A stretch of 22,500 bases of DNA, taken from positions 30,444,398 through 30,466,897 of the forward strand of contig NC_092577.1 in assembly GCF_037975245.1 (NCBI RefSeq), written 5' to 3'. Origin of the DNA: Apostichopus japonicus (lineage: Eukaryota; Echinodermata; Holothuroidea; Aspidochirotida; Stichopodidae). The translations under genes were made by a program, and so were the position numbers. Positions 1 through 11,924 of this stretch are shown piece after piece (within the stretch, counting starts at the first letter, position 1; the number at the start of each line of letters is the position of its first letter). Under the pieces are notes generated by a model that was given only the letters and a program-made list of their open reading frames with translations, searched no databases and was not told the DNA's origin.

Positions 1-988
1 TGCTTATATATAGGTTTATATAAAGTTATAACCATAAAAACCGCTGGGCAGAATTGTATATAAAATATCCTAATAGTTTGGAAATCACGTAAAATATGTC
101 TGTAGGCGTTTTGTTTTTTTCGTTTTTTTTTTTATTTATTAAGAGTAAAAACAAAAAGACAATTAAGAGATTCAAGTTAACTTGTTTTGTAGGTATTTCG
201 AGGAAAAGTTAAGACATTTTATTACGTTTTCGTCAACAAATCGTGAACAAATCGAAAATAACATCCGTTAGATTCTGACGTTAGAATTAAGATTTCTGAA
301 GTTAGAATTCCGTGATACTTATTGTGATGTTAGAATTCATGCTATACAGTGTTACGAGAAAGTAAGGGGAGGGGGGGGGGGTAGAGATAAAGAGAAGGTG
401 AGAGGCGGGGTAAGGGGTGGGGCGGGACTTAACAGTTGTCGTCTGTTTTCAAGTTAGATAATGGTCACCCAAGTACGCTAGGATTTAAACAAGTATTACT
501 GTCACCCTTATATTAGTTATTAATATTGAGATATTTAATTGTCTATTTTAATAATCCTCAACTTGGGGGGGGGGGGATCAGAACCGCAAAGAAAACACTG
601 TTTGAAAACTTTTAGCAATTGTTTAACGTGCTACAATTTAGGGCCAATATTGATGACCTTTGAGGTTACTATGGATACAGGAGGATAACAATGAATATTC
701 ATGTACGCTCGATAAAGAATATGTAAAAAATATAAAAGTATAAAAAATATTAAAATTTAAAAATATTAACGAAAAAAAACGTCCATCCGAAAGATTCTGA
801 TCTGAGACACCCAGAAAATGAGAGAAATTCTCATAGAAAAAATCAACCCTTTTCTTAACCCATGGAGTGGTAGGCGAATTTTTAAAATAAACCCTTCTGT
901 CATTAAGGCTCGCCTTAATGTGACGTTTCCATCATTAATGTAACAAGTTAACCATCTGCGTGTTCGTCCCTGTGAGGAGTTAATTAAT
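1..988. other. Non-coding stretch, no gene seen
   Basis: AT-rich sequence with poly-T and poly-A runs. Two G homopolymers (371-381, 565-576) and a guanine-rich block at 407-426 lie here. Open frames are short and without domain character. Confidence 0.6.
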
Positions 989-1876
989 CTGAAATATATT
1001 TCAAACTTAATTAGGGTTGAGCTTTGTCTTCTACGATTTATCGATAAGCATATAACATGGTTGCTCTGTGTATATATATACAATCATGTACAATGCATCA
1101 ATGTAATAAGAAATGCATATTCATACACCGGCACTGTTGAATTAAAGCTCGCGATTACCGGTAAGGGCTATATAAATTTATCAAGAATAGTAAGACAATA
1201 GAATTTCCTAACATGCAGTTTCCGAATGGTCATGATATTCTCTCCACAACCCCCTCCCCCTAAACATACGTAAACATCTAATGTTGAAATTGTTGTTATA
1301 GTTTATCTATTACTATACATGTTTTAGTAATTATATATTAGTACATATTGCATATGTAAGCCCCTGCAAGGTTACAATATCGAAATGAACTCAATAGAAA
1401 CGTGAATCTATATACAACACTGACATAGGAAGATAAACGAGAGCGAGATGGCAGGTGGGGGAGGGGGGGGGGGTGATTGTTGGCACCAGGAAGATATCAT
1501 TTCGGTTGCGGCCTTTGGTATAATATCAAGCAATTACTGACAAGGTGAATATATAGCACTCTGCTGTGGTTTAATCATTCTTTTTGCCTCCATCATGCAG
1601 ACTATATCATGCACACACACACATACCGTATGTGGACAAAGGAGTTGCCAAAGGTGGGCGACTTGGGAATATTTAATGAAAATTTAATCAAATATAAAAG
1701 TGTATAAGGGAATCTCCTTTTTGTAACTTGCCTAATATACTCGCGAACTTCTTCCGGGCCTTATAGGCCCCCTCTCCCCTCCCAAGGGCATCGACCATAG
1801 ACTCAGCAGGGGCTCACCAGAGGCGGGCCCGAGGACCCCACCCACGAGTTGGTCCGCTGACTATTCTATGTCTGTT

Positions 1877-1941
1877 TCTCCTTGGGGGAAATTTTCAACC
1901 TTTTCCACCTTGAATAATTGGGCTGGTTACGCCCCCTGAGC
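1877..1941 (-). repeat. Interspersed ~65-bp repeat motif (4 copies in window)
   Basis: The + strand core is TTGGGGGAAATTTTCAACC, a CTTGAATAA-type segment, then GGGCTGGTTACGCCCC. Related copies lie at 2241-2305, about 3645-3711 and 4471-4529. Read on the minus strand each begins near CAGGGGCGTAGC or CAGGGGGCGTAAC, which resembles ends of non-autonomous DNA transposons. The two versions within each duplication unit have diverged, so they predate the local duplication. Confidence 0.5.
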
Positions 1942-2558
1942 TAGTTAAACCCAATGAGGAAATGCTTCTGATTTAAAAAATAATAAATATAATTGCTTCT
2001 CAGATGCTTACCTTGCAGAAGTGCATAGTGTTGATAACGCCAGTCAGAGAAGATCATATTCTTATATTATTTGGTTAACTTTTCCGCAAAGTTATAGGCT
2101 AATGATGTTAATCAGGACACGTGCAAAATTATAATAATAATAATAGGGTAATTATTTTGTTTCACAGAATCTCACACAAGTTTTGCTGAACGTACAACAT
2201 AAGTGTGTTAATATCAACAATAGAATATAGATATAAAAATCTTCTTGGGGGAATTTTTTCCAACCTTGTCCATCTTGAATAAGAGGGCTCGCTACGCCCC
2301 TGCATATTACGGTACCTTATGTGGATTTGCTGTACCGTACATAGCCTGTATATAGAGATATATAACAATATAACAATATATTTATATATGCACGCATGGA
2401 GGAAACCTTGACTCGGTTTCTGACAAGTTGATCGTATAAGGTGGATAGTTTACGATCGAATAAATACCGAGATCAGTGAAAGAAAAAGTCATAAAAAATA
2501 TCAAGCTGCAGAGAGAACACCTAGTATATGTCACGTATAGGTAGTTGTTTCTCGTGAG

Positions 2559-2560
<2 letters not shown>

Positions 2561-2649
<89 letters not shown>
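2561..2649. repeat. (TA)n microsatellite, ~89 bp
   Basis: Uninterrupted AT dinucleotides inside duplication copy 1; the matching tract in copy 2 is only about 25 bp. Confidence 0.97.
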
Positions 2650-2650
<1 letters not shown>

Positions 2651-4012
2651 GCACATGTTCTTTTATGAGAGTTTTAAGTTAAACAAAATGGAAGCTCTGT
2701 AATAGTTAGCCTGTATAGAGACTATAATTACCGCTCTGTGATAATTGCGTCCTGTAACTGAAATATATTTCAAACTAAATTAGGGTTGAGCTTTGTCTTC
2801 TACGATTTATCGATAAGCATATACATGGTTGCTCTGTGTATATACAATCATATACAAACCTCAATGTAACAAGAAATGCATATTCATACACCGTCACTGT
2901 TGAATTAAAGATCGCGATTACCGGTAAGGGCTATATACATTTATCAAGAATAGTAAGATAATATAATTTCCCAACAACCAGTTTCCCAATTGCTTTGATA
3001 TTCTCTCCACACACCCCCCCCCCCCTCCCTTTACATACGTACACATGCATCTACTGTTGAAAGGGGGTGTTATATGTTATATATATATTACTATAAATGT
3101 TTTAGTACATATTATTACATGTTGCATATGCGTAAGCCCTGTGCAAGGTTACAATATCGTAATGAACTTAATAGAAACGTGAACCTATACAGCACCAACA
3201 TAGGAAGATAAATAAGAGAGCGAGATGGCAGGTGGGGAGGGGGGGGGGTGATTGTTGGCACCAGGAAGATATCATTCCGATTACGGCCTTTGGTATAATA
3301 TCAAGCAATTACTGACAAGGTGAATATATAGCACTCTTTGGTTTAATCATTCTTTTTGCCTCCATCATGCAGACAATATCATGCACACACACACATACCG
3401 TATGTGGACAAAGGAGTTGCCAAAGGTGGGCGACTTGGGAATATTCAATAAAATTTAATAAAATATAAAAGTGTATATGGGAATCTCCTTTTTGTAAACT
3501 GCCTAAAACTCGCGAACTTCTTCCGGGCCATATAGGCCCACTCTCCCCCTCCCAAGGGCATCGACCATAGACTCAGCCGGGGCGCACCTGGGGCGGGCCG
3601 AGGACCCCACCCACGAGTTGATCCACTAGCTATTCTATGTCTGTTTCTCTTTGGGGGAAATGTCAACCTTGTCGGCCTTGAATAATTGGGCTGGTTACGC
3701 CCCCTGAGCTCAGGAAACCCAATGAGGAAATGCTTCTGATTTAAAAAAAAATTCAAATAAAAGCTTCTCAGATGCTTACCTTGCAGAAGGGCATAGTGCT
3801 GATAACGCCAGTCAGAGAAGATCATATTCTTATATTATTTGGTTAACTTTTCCGCAAAGTTATTTAGGCTAATGATGTTAACCAGGACACGTGCAAAATT
3901 CTAATAATAATAATAATAGGGTAATTATTTTGTTTCACAGAATCTCACACAAGTTTTGCTGAACGTACAAACATTCAGTGTGTTAATATCAACAATAGAA
4001 TAGATATAAAAA

Positions 4013-4468
4013 ATTAAATAATGATAATATAAATAAATAGACTATCATAGTTGTTTTCTTAAAGTGTTGTTTATTCGACAAATTTCACTACCGAAAGCTA
4101 TAACTTCCCTCAATATATCAGTTATGGTTGCAGTTAAGTTATAAAAGATTGTGGTAAGTGCAATTGTGTATTAAAATGTAGAAGCGTTAACTGTCACCAC
4201 GAAATACTACTGTATATGCGCAATACTTGTTATTGGTTCCTGGTTTGGTAAAGAGGTTCATCATCTCATTCTTTCATGAATTTCCACATTCATGTAGTTT
4301 ATTTGTTAAAGATGCGAGCTTCATCACAAAACGTGACATGGGAATAACCTTACAAATATTGCCAACTTTCTCGAAAATTTTACAAATGTTTATTACGTGT
4401 TTCTTTTATATAATTAAATTGTATCTTTTTCTTACTGTAAAAAATCTGCATATCATATAATATATACT
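4013..4468. other. Copy-2-specific segment, insertion or remnant of a deletion
   Basis: About 456 bp of AT-rich DNA interrupt the second duplication copy between TAGATATAAAAA and CTCCTTCGGGG. No clear terminal inverted repeats or target-site duplication are visible, so it may be an insertion in copy 2 or a deletion in copy 1. A 77-codon open frame (4227-4460) has no recognisable domain. Confidence 0.5.
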
Positions 4469-4784
4469 CTCCTTCGGGGAAATGTTTCCAACCTTGCCCA
4501 TCTTGAATAAGAGGGCTCGCTACGCCCCTGCATATTACGGTACCTTATGTGGATTTGCTGTACCGTACATAGCCTGTATATAGAGATATATAACAATATA
4601 TATATATATATATGCACGCATGGAGGAAACCTTGACTCGGTTTCTGACAAGTTGATCGTATAAGGTGGATAGTTTACGATCGAATAAATACCGAGATCAG
4701 TGAAAGAAAAAGTCATAAAAAATATCAAGCTGCAGAGAGAACACCTAGTATATGTCACGTATAGGTAGTTGTTTCTCGTGAGCG

Positions 4785-4809
4785 ATATATATATATATAT
4801 ATATATATA
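4785..4809. repeat. (TA)n microsatellite, ~25 bp
   Basis: Short counterpart of the 2561-2649 tract with the same flanks (GTGAGCG before, CGCACATG after). Confidence 0.95.
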
Positions 4810-4913
4810 CGCACATGTTCTTTTATGAGAGTTTTAAGTTAAACAAAATGGAAGCTCTGTAATAGTTAGCCTGTATAGAGACTAGAATTACCGCTCTGTG
4901 ATAATTGCGTCCT

Positions 4914-7900
4914 TGGTAATGAGCTCAACAGAGCGTATAGCAATTATTGTACAATTAGAATTATGCGCACGAACAGACCCGCAGCCAGGCTAGGAAACAG
5001 AGGGGTTCCGGTGGGCCTTTGCAGACTACTGTGTTTCCCCCTCCTCATTTTAACCACTATACCTTGTGTTTACAACCTTACAAGTTACAGGACACAGATA
5101 TCGTGTCCCCCCCCCCCCTTAATTGTTTGTGGTCCTGTAGTTGAAGCTGTGGGATTGGTATCGATTATAGTATTAGTAGAGGCATACTCGGTAAGTTTGA
5201 TAAGCCAATCTAGGACTAATAATTACGTAAGGTACCCCACAAAGAAGGAGGGCTGTAGCAGACTTAAAGGGTGTGAGGGGGCGGGGGTTTGCCGGGTACG
5301 GATAAATGGGGGTGAGAATGGGAAGGAGAATGCATGGGGAAGGGATGGGGGAAGAGAAAGGGAAAAGATAGAAATGAAACCGTAATACAGCGAATTCGGA
5401 GCTTGGAAATTTATGATATGCGGTTAAGAAATATTCCTGGTTAAGAAGCAGTGAGGGCAGTATGGGGAGGGGGACTCTATAGGCTATGTCCCACAAAGAA
5501 CGTTGAACTTTAAGAGCAGATATTGATATCAAGTTCGTTCGTGCTTGTCAATAGTTTGCAATCTTTATAGAAATATTTATCAGGCTCTTGTGCACTGGTT
5601 ACGTCACGATATTATTATCAATATCATCGTTTTTATCCTTGGTATTTCTTATGATCACTACAAAAGCTTATAGCTTAATATTGTGATAACTTTTTTGTTG
5701 ATGAAATTTTTCGAGATTTCTGCCCTTTTCATTTCTCAGTGACGTCTAAAGCTATGATTACCTATTCATAAAACAACACTGAATATAATCCTTTTAGAAT
5801 ATATTGAAGCTCTGCATTGTCAGCCCACGTATATATCTCACCATACCGATCTTTTCATCTTATATATTCCGAGGACGAACCAATGGCAGCTTTAGTTTGT
5901 ACTGATTGACTTCATTGACAAACAACAAAAACGACAACCAAACATAGCCTATACATAAAGAGTAATAAAATAACTGAAAATGTACATTTCATTTGTTAAT
6001 CAAAAACAGTTTATGAAAAGATTTTTTTCTTTTTCATCCCATTCTCATAACATACGAATTAACTGCTAAGGTAGAAAAACATATATATATCGTTTAAAGG
6101 GGAGGTATGCGAGCGTTTAGTTTGTTTCAGATTGTATATTTGTACTCAAGCTATGACAGCGATGGAATCTTGAATTAAGGATTTATCATCTACTCACCTT
6201 CCTCTCATTTAGGACAAGGAGAGAGAGAGAGAAATGAGACGTAATTCGTATTTATAGTTGAGACAGGAATCTGGATGTTTTGATTAAAAAACAAGTTCAA
6301 ATTTGCTAGCAAAAGCATTGTCATACAGTTTTATTATCCACAATGCCTATCCTACTTGGCGGGGCAACTCCTAGCCTGTGGGAGAATTTTTTTATATGTT
6401 CAGCAATTTCGTGCCGGTTAACTGGGAGGCAGAAATATCGAAGTCAGTACTCTTCCCCCCCCCCCCCAAATTGGGTCTGGCAAAATGCCAGTTGCTCATT
6501 CGTACGTTTTTAATGCTTCCAGTGTATCGAATACATCCCATCCCTCCCTCTACACCCCTCCAGGCGGATAGCCAGGAATTTGCCAAGGAAGGGGCGAAAC
6601 TGTAGGCAAACTATCAGAGCCGTAGATACGGCATTGTAAACTATCTAAGCGTAGCACCACCATGAGTTGGCGCGAAGCGCACACAATTTTGGCTGAAAAT
6701 GCCTCCCAGATCGCTGGAAATGGCACTTCCCAGGCCTAATAAGTTGCGTCTTAGCATGTTCTATTTTGAAATTACTAGCGATATCATAAAAACATAAACA
6801 AAAATTAAAAAAATATGCTCAAGGTCGGCTGCCCCCTCCCCCCCCCCTTCGCACCACTCCCCTACGAAAGATTCTCTGTTTTCGTTACTGGACCCATTTT
6901 TTTTGTAGGGGGGCATGTAGGGACTTATATACCCCCTATACCTTCTCATATCCTTATCCTTCCCATTCGTCCACTTATCATAGTTTATGGGCCTGGGATT
7001 TGTTGTCATAAATAATTCGTTGAAATTTTCAACTTTACATAACGAAAGGCTCGAGTTGAATTAAGGGGGAAAGAATTGTTAGGTTACCCCTTTAACGATT
7101 TCGTGCCCACGCATTCACGGCGATCATAAATATGGGTAACTCAGTGTTTAGTTTTCTTGGATTTTCCGTGGCATGCATATACAGCTCATTACTTAAAATT
7201 CACCTCTCAGCTTGTCACTCGAAAACGGAATCTCTCGTCAGTTTATTGACGTTTCTTTTATGCTCCTTTGATTACATCAGATCAATCACGTACGGGAATT
7301 ATATAGTTCTTTTTTTTTTAATCTTGAAAAGATGGAATTCACCTCGCTACAGGGAGCAGAGAAGTATCCTTGTCCCTTTGTTTCAGTTCAATATCAAATC
7401 ATTTTGAAAGACGTGTAAGCGATGTACTCATGCTGCCTAAAATTGCTCTTTCATGCATGGCATGACAATTTAAAGTGCAAAGAATTACTAGTTTCGTAGA
7501 ATAGCTGCACTTTTTTATCAAATTGAGACATTTTCAGTCGCTTGTACTTTGGAACATTATTATCGCATTTTGTTTTTAGAGATAATTCAAATGGATTGTA
7601 CATTACACGGGTGCGGGGGGGGGGGGGGTAGAGGGTCTGATTATTTTGAATTGGTGGGGCTGTCTCTCAAGTTGGAAACACAATATGTTGTTATTTGTTC
7701 TGTTTTTATGCTATAGCATTTTTTCCCCTGTGTTATTATCTCTTCCGATAATTTGAAATATAAGCTGAATATTCAAGAAAACTAAAATGACCAAAAATGA
7801 GATGGACATATCTTCATAATTATCTTTGTAGACTTCCGTTAAGTTTCATGTCAAAAGTAACAACCCGTACAAAACACGCTGTTTTCTCATTCTCGTGTGT

Positions 7901-8248
7901 GAGTGTGCGTTGGGTGTGTATGCGTGTTTGTGTATATATTTGCTTATTTACTAATATAGGGAACTTAAACGTAGGCTCGCTTTGAGGAATTACGCCTCGA
8001 GCCATGGTTAGTCGTAATTTTGATAGTATTTTAAGGATATATACTCCCTCCCAATGCCAAAAAAGAGCAGCTGTTATTTCTCTGTCGTATTTTGAATGAA
8101 TACAAACTGCTGTTTTGCTTTCGATTCTAATTCCGGGTGCGTAAGAGGGCATAATGAGTAAGTGTTTCACTTATACTCGTGATGCCCAACAACAAAAAAG
8201 ATACGTTGAACTCTTTATGGACAACGCGCAATACCCATTGTTATCTTA

Positions 8249-8250
<2 letters not shown>
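4914..8250. other. Non-coding stretch with repeat remnants, no gene supported
   Basis: A purine-rich block at 5240-5385 includes a G-quadruplex motif (5269-5296). A GA microsatellite lies near 6220-6233 and long C or G runs at 5107-5118, 6455-6467, 6838-6847 and 7615-7628. Around 6540-6760 the words CCAGGCGGATAGCCAGG, AAGGAAGGGGCG and TGCCTCCCAGATCGCTGG have the look of an old interspersed repeat. The longest open frames (4963-5385, 7132-7407) lack domain character. Confidence 0.5.

Positions 8251-8292
<42 letters not shown>
8251..8292. repeat. (AT)n microsatellite, 42 bp
   Basis: Pure AT dinucleotide run. Confidence 0.97.
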
Positions 8293-8294
<2 letters not shown>

Positions 8295-8961
8295 AATAAA
8301 TTGTTTTCATTTGTTTTAATGTATATGGGTGGCGAGTTAGTGTGGTAGTGGTGTATTGTAGTGGAGGGTGCAGTTGTAGTGATGTATACTATTGCTGTTG
8401 TGCATGGTGTTTCAGTGGTGCACCGATGGTGTCCAAATTAATGGATTTCCATTCATTTGTCACTTCCCAATCAGATTGACTAAAGTCACGGCGAGTGTGA
8501 TGTTCTACGTGAATGAAATCTGTAGTATTGTTTCATCATTTGCAAAAATGTGTATCTTTATAACATGCGGAAGTATACAGAAAATTAACAGATTGTAATA
8601 CATAGAAAAAAATCATAGAAAACAGAGGAACAAGCATATGTGCTTACTCTCCTATGTGAAGGAACATTAAAACATGTCATATTTGCAGCAGAGAATGAGA
8701 TATTAAATACATTTTTGATATTTGATGTATTATTGTTAAAGTAAGTACTTACTCTCCCGCGGACAACGACATTGCAAAATAAAAAAAAAAGAGGAATTAT
8801 AATAAAACATCCTTTTCAGATTCCGCATTTGTTTGATACTGTAGTTTTGATTTATTTTATGACCGTGGGAACCGCAGCGTGGGTTTGTGTGTATTTGAAA
8901 CCGGTTTGAGTTTACTTTCACAATCGGTAGTATCTGGAAGTAACACGCTTTTATTTGTCTC
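8293..8961. other. Non-coding stretch, no gene seen
   Basis: The first 120 bases are simple GTGGTAGTGGTGTA-like low-complexity sequence; the rest is ordinary AT-rich DNA with only short open frames. Confidence 0.5.
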
Positions 8962-9595
8962 TCATGTGTTTGACATGCATAGCTCCTTGGTGCTATGTTT
9001 GTATGTTGTGTGTTTCACACACATAGCTCCTTGGTGCTATATTTGTATGCTGTGTGTTTCACACACATAGCTCCTTGGTGCTATATTTGTATGTTGTGTG
9101 TTTCACACACATAGCTCCTTGGTGCTATATGTGTATGCTGTGTGTTTCACACACATCGCTCCTTGGTGCTAGATTTGTATGCTGTGTGTTTCACACACAT
9201 AGCTCCTTGGTGCTAGATTTGTATGCTATGTGTTTCACACACATAGCTCCTTGGTGCTATATTTGTATGCTGTGTGTTTCACACACATAGAAGCTTATTG
9301 TTATATTTATTTCTGATGGATTTGACACGCATAGCCAATTTGTGCTATATTTGTCTGGTTTGTGTTTCACACACATGGCTCATTGGTGATATATTTGTGT
9401 TGTTGTGTGTTTCATACGCAGACGTTCTTTGTGCTATATTGGTCTGCTGTGTGTTTCACACGTATAGCTCCCAGGTTCTGTATTGTCCACGGTATGTTGG
9501 ATACTCATAGCTTTCTGGTTCTGTATTTGTACGTTTTGTGATTGACATGCATAGCTCCTTCGTGTTGCATATGTCTATTACATGTGTTCACACTC
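8962..9595 (+). repeat. 44-bp minisatellite, about 14 copies
   Basis: The unit holds TAGCTCCTTGGTGCTATATT, then TGTATGCTGTGTGTTTC and ACACACA. The TAGCTCC anchor recurs near 8980, 9024, 9068, 9112, 9156, 9200, 9244 and so on at exact 44-bp steps to 9552. Central units (9024-9287) are nearly identical, with outer units degenerate. Each unit contains TGTGTG-TTT-CACACA, a small inverted repeat. Because 44 is not a multiple of three the array is open in shifting frames; the resulting Cys-rich open frames are artefacts. Confidence 0.97.
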
Positions 9596-11332
9596 GTATT
9601 TCTCTACACTCTCCCTTGCCCTGATCCACTCCCCCTCCTCCCTCCCCCCGCTCCACCACCTCCTCGCTTCTGCACGTTCGTCTCCAAATAATGTTAAAAC
9701 AGCTTTTGCACGCGTATATGTAACACGCGTAAAATTGGCTTTGGTTGTTTTTCCCTGTCAGTGTCGAGTCATACGGGTGCTTCAAACTCATACGACCTGT
9801 CGTTCCTAGCTTCCACCGGAAGTTCAACGTCTTATCGGTGAAATATTAGGAACGGAACCATATGCTCCAATAACAAATTAGTTACATTTTTCTGAAGAGA
9901 GATAAAAAATAGAAAAAAGGGGGCGGAAAAACAACGATACACTGATAAGCTTACTCTGTTGGTAATTGACTTTGCCTGTAACAAGAGAAGCCTGATGCCT
10001 GCGTGTTATCAATTAGAACTACAATCAAATCATAAAGGCCTATCAGTTTGATGGTTAACATGCTGGCTATATATAATGCAATGCTTAAGTCGTCATAAAA
10101 ATTTGTAAGACATATTGCAAGTTAAAGCTAGATGACTAAACATGTTGTAGTTTGGCATGGCGCCATTGAGGTATATAACCCACTGGTTCCATGCCGTAGG
10201 TTCTGCCCCGAGTGCAACAGGCCTTTGAAGCGGTTAAGGTAAAAAGTGGTACAGCGGTTAAAAGTGACCAATCCTCAGTAATTGGGTTATAGGTTCAAAA
10301 CCCCACCAGTAGCCTACGTTAACACACCTAGTCTAATTTACATTGTGTTTATTTATAACGAAATCAACATATTACCGATGTGTAACATGTATTGATGGGT
10401 GACTAGATAGTATAAAGTGCTAAAACAAACTTGCTATAAGTTGCCAAAAGCATATTCCCCAGAGTTTCTCTGACTTCTTTGAATTATTTCGTTAACTTAG
10501 AAAAGTATTTACAGAAACTTCCTTTGAGCAAATTATTTGATAAGTGCAGGATACTGATTTTAAGTTGAACTTGAGAGACCATTGTTTCACTTTTATAGCC
10601 GTTTTTATAACTGTTTTGATGGGTTAGTCGGCTGTTAAATATAAGAACAGACGTCTGTCATTTTGTGCCTTCCTTATATATGACTTCGGGCGTTTTTTTT
10701 TTATAACGTTTTGCTTTCAGTAAACAAGGGCACGATTTCATTTGTCAACACCGCCAGTTTGACATTACATGCAGTCAGTAAACGATTAGTTTTACACACA
10801 ATATTAATTTGAATATCATGTGTAGAACAACATTAAAAAAAAGAAACCGCTGCAGGTGTAATTTCTGTACAAATTTGATTTTTTTTTGAAATGTGATCGT
10901 TTAAACATCTGCAGCACATCAATGGAATTGTCTGGACGGCTTAGTCTATAGTCTAACATAGAGGCCATTAGATCAGTTCTTCGGGAGTGACACAAACTCA
11001 TTAGACAGAAGCGTATCATAATTGTATTACCTTAAATAACATTCATGTCAAAAGGACAACATTGTGATGAATGTCAACCAAGGGCTGAAGGTTGCTCCGG
11101 TTACTTTTATGAAGTTTAAAAGAAAAGACGTTATAATAAGTTAGCGAAACAATGCATACACATTAACATTTAGGCCTGCAGTACTGAGAAGCTTACGTCA
11201 TCATCAAGTTAGCCTTAAAGGAGCGTTCCAATGATTTCATATTTTTTTAAAGGTGACTATCATTAAAAACTGGATTAGTTATTATTCCAGAAACATCACT
11301 AGTAAGTACTCAGTATCTTTTGTGTCGTTTTT
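9596..11332. other. Non-coding stretch, no gene seen apart from tRNA-like fragment
   Basis: It contains a pyrimidine-rich patch (9600-9690), a tRNA-like fragment around 10247-10310 and otherwise AT-rich sequence. No exon with domain character was found. Confidence 0.5.
10240..10312 (+). repeat. tRNA-like SINE head or tRNA pseudogene
   Basis: TGGTACAGCGG (10247-10257) fits the polymerase III A-box pattern TRGYNNARNNG. GGTTCAAAACC (10292-10302) fits the B box, at normal tRNA distance. The T-arm has only two clear pairs and no acceptor stem closes, so this is not a working tRNA. Most likely it is the head of an old tRNA-derived SINE. Confidence 0.4.
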
Positions 11333-11523
11333 ATGTGTGTGTGGGCGTTTGTTTTTCTATCTGACCGAGGACTTGAACAAAAGAATTCCAGGTCCTCGGT
11401 TGTGATTTCTAAAGAATCACCTCGTCCTCTGAAGTATTCTATTGTATGGGGTATTGTTAAGGTTAGGGTACGTGGATTTAAACAATGGAAAATACAATGG
11501 GGTCCTCGGTCTGAAAGTAATAC
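11333..11523 (+). repeat. 191-bp tandem repeat, copy 1, upstream of gene
   Basis: It runs from GTGTGTGGGCGTTTG through CTATCTGACCGAGGACTTG, GGTCCTCGGTTGTGATTTC, GGGGTATTGTTAAGGTTAGG and GGTCCTCGGTCTGAAAG, and is followed at once by a second copy. It carries three instances of the word ACCGAGGAC or its complement. Confidence 0.93.
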
Positions 11524-11716
11524 ACATGTATGTGTGCGTTTGTTTTGCTATCTGACCGAGGACTTGAACAAAAGAATTCCAGGTCCTCGGTTGTGATTTC
11601 AAAAGAATCACCACGTCCTCTGAAGTATTCTATTGTATGGGGTATTGTTAAGGTTAGGGTACGTGTGGATTTGAACAATGGAAATTACAATGGGGTCCTC
11701 GGTCTGAAAGTAATAC
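11524..11716 (+). repeat. 193-bp tandem repeat, copy 2
   Basis: A near-identical second copy with a few substitutions and small indels, ending 208 bases before the initiator ATG. The inverted pair ACCGAGGAC...GTCCTCGGT (11555-11591) can form a hairpin as in copy 1 (11364-11400). Confidence 0.93.
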
Positions 11717-11924
11717 AAACATGTGTGTGTGTGTAATCTTTCTTATCAAATCCAAAAATGCTATCTGAAGTCACTCTTTGATTTCAGTAGTCACTTAACT
11801 CTAGACAAGGATAAAACATGTCAATCATATCAGTTTGCATGAGGAAGGTAATGTAATTTCTAGTTTTTATGATCAATAAGTACCATTAACCTTAAGTATT
11901 CTCAATCTTCCAACAGATGGAAAT
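11717..11924 (+). promoter_or_regulatory. Immediate upstream region or 5' intron end; overlapping uORF
   Basis: No convincing TATA box or initiator. CATTAAC (about 11883-11889) and a pyrimidine-biased stretch ending CCAACAG at 11916 could be the branch point and acceptor of an intron in the 5' untranslated region. The ATG at 11917 opens a 19-codon frame that overlaps the main start. Confidence 0.35.

Larger units (their letters stand above)
989..2757 (+). repeat. Local duplication, copy 1 (1769 bp)
   Basis: It begins with CTGAAATATATTTCAAAC and is highly similar to 2758-4913. Shared landmarks include GGTTGCTCTGTGTATATA, ATTACCGGTAAGGGCTATAT, ATGGCAGGTGGGG, CATACCGTATGTGGACAAAG, AATGATGTTAA, and the block 2241-2757 ending in GATAATTGCGTCCT. 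Substitutions and small indels separate the copies. Short open frames on the minus strand are not conserved intact between copies, so it looks non-coding. Confidence 0.85.
2758..4913 (+). repeat. Local duplication, copy 2 (2156 bp, with extra internal segment)
   Basis: It is directly adjacent to copy 1 and in the same orientation. It contains a copy-specific segment at about 4013-4468 that copy 1 lacks between the two conserved halves. The (TA)n tract is 89 bp in copy 1 (2561-2649) but 25 bp here (4785-4809). The 126-codon minus-strand open frame at 3445-3825 lies in this repeat, is broken in copy 1, and matches no family I recognise. Confidence 0.85.

Noticed and set aside
2382-2654. Minus-strand open frame with poly-YI
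   Set aside because: Runs through a (TA)n microsatellite inside a duplicated non-coding repeat.
3445-3825. 126-codon minus-strand open frame
   Set aside because: It lies in the local duplication, is not kept open in the sister copy, and shows no recognisable domain.
5173-5532. 119-codon minus-strand open frame overlapping a 140-codon + strand frame
   Set aside because: Both come from a strand-asymmetric purine-rich block with biased composition; no domains or splice structure.
8879-9510. Three overlapping + strand open frames rich in CFTH and APWCY repeats
   Set aside because: They are produced by the 44-bp minisatellite, whose unit length shifts frame; no start context, domain or splice support.
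8962-9595. Regularly spaced repeats considered as CRISPR-like
   Set aside because: Units are contiguous without unique spacers and the DNA is eukaryotic.
11455-11470. TTAAGGTTAGGG as interstitial telomeric repeat
   Set aside because: Only one degenerate unit per 191-bp copy, not a telomere array.
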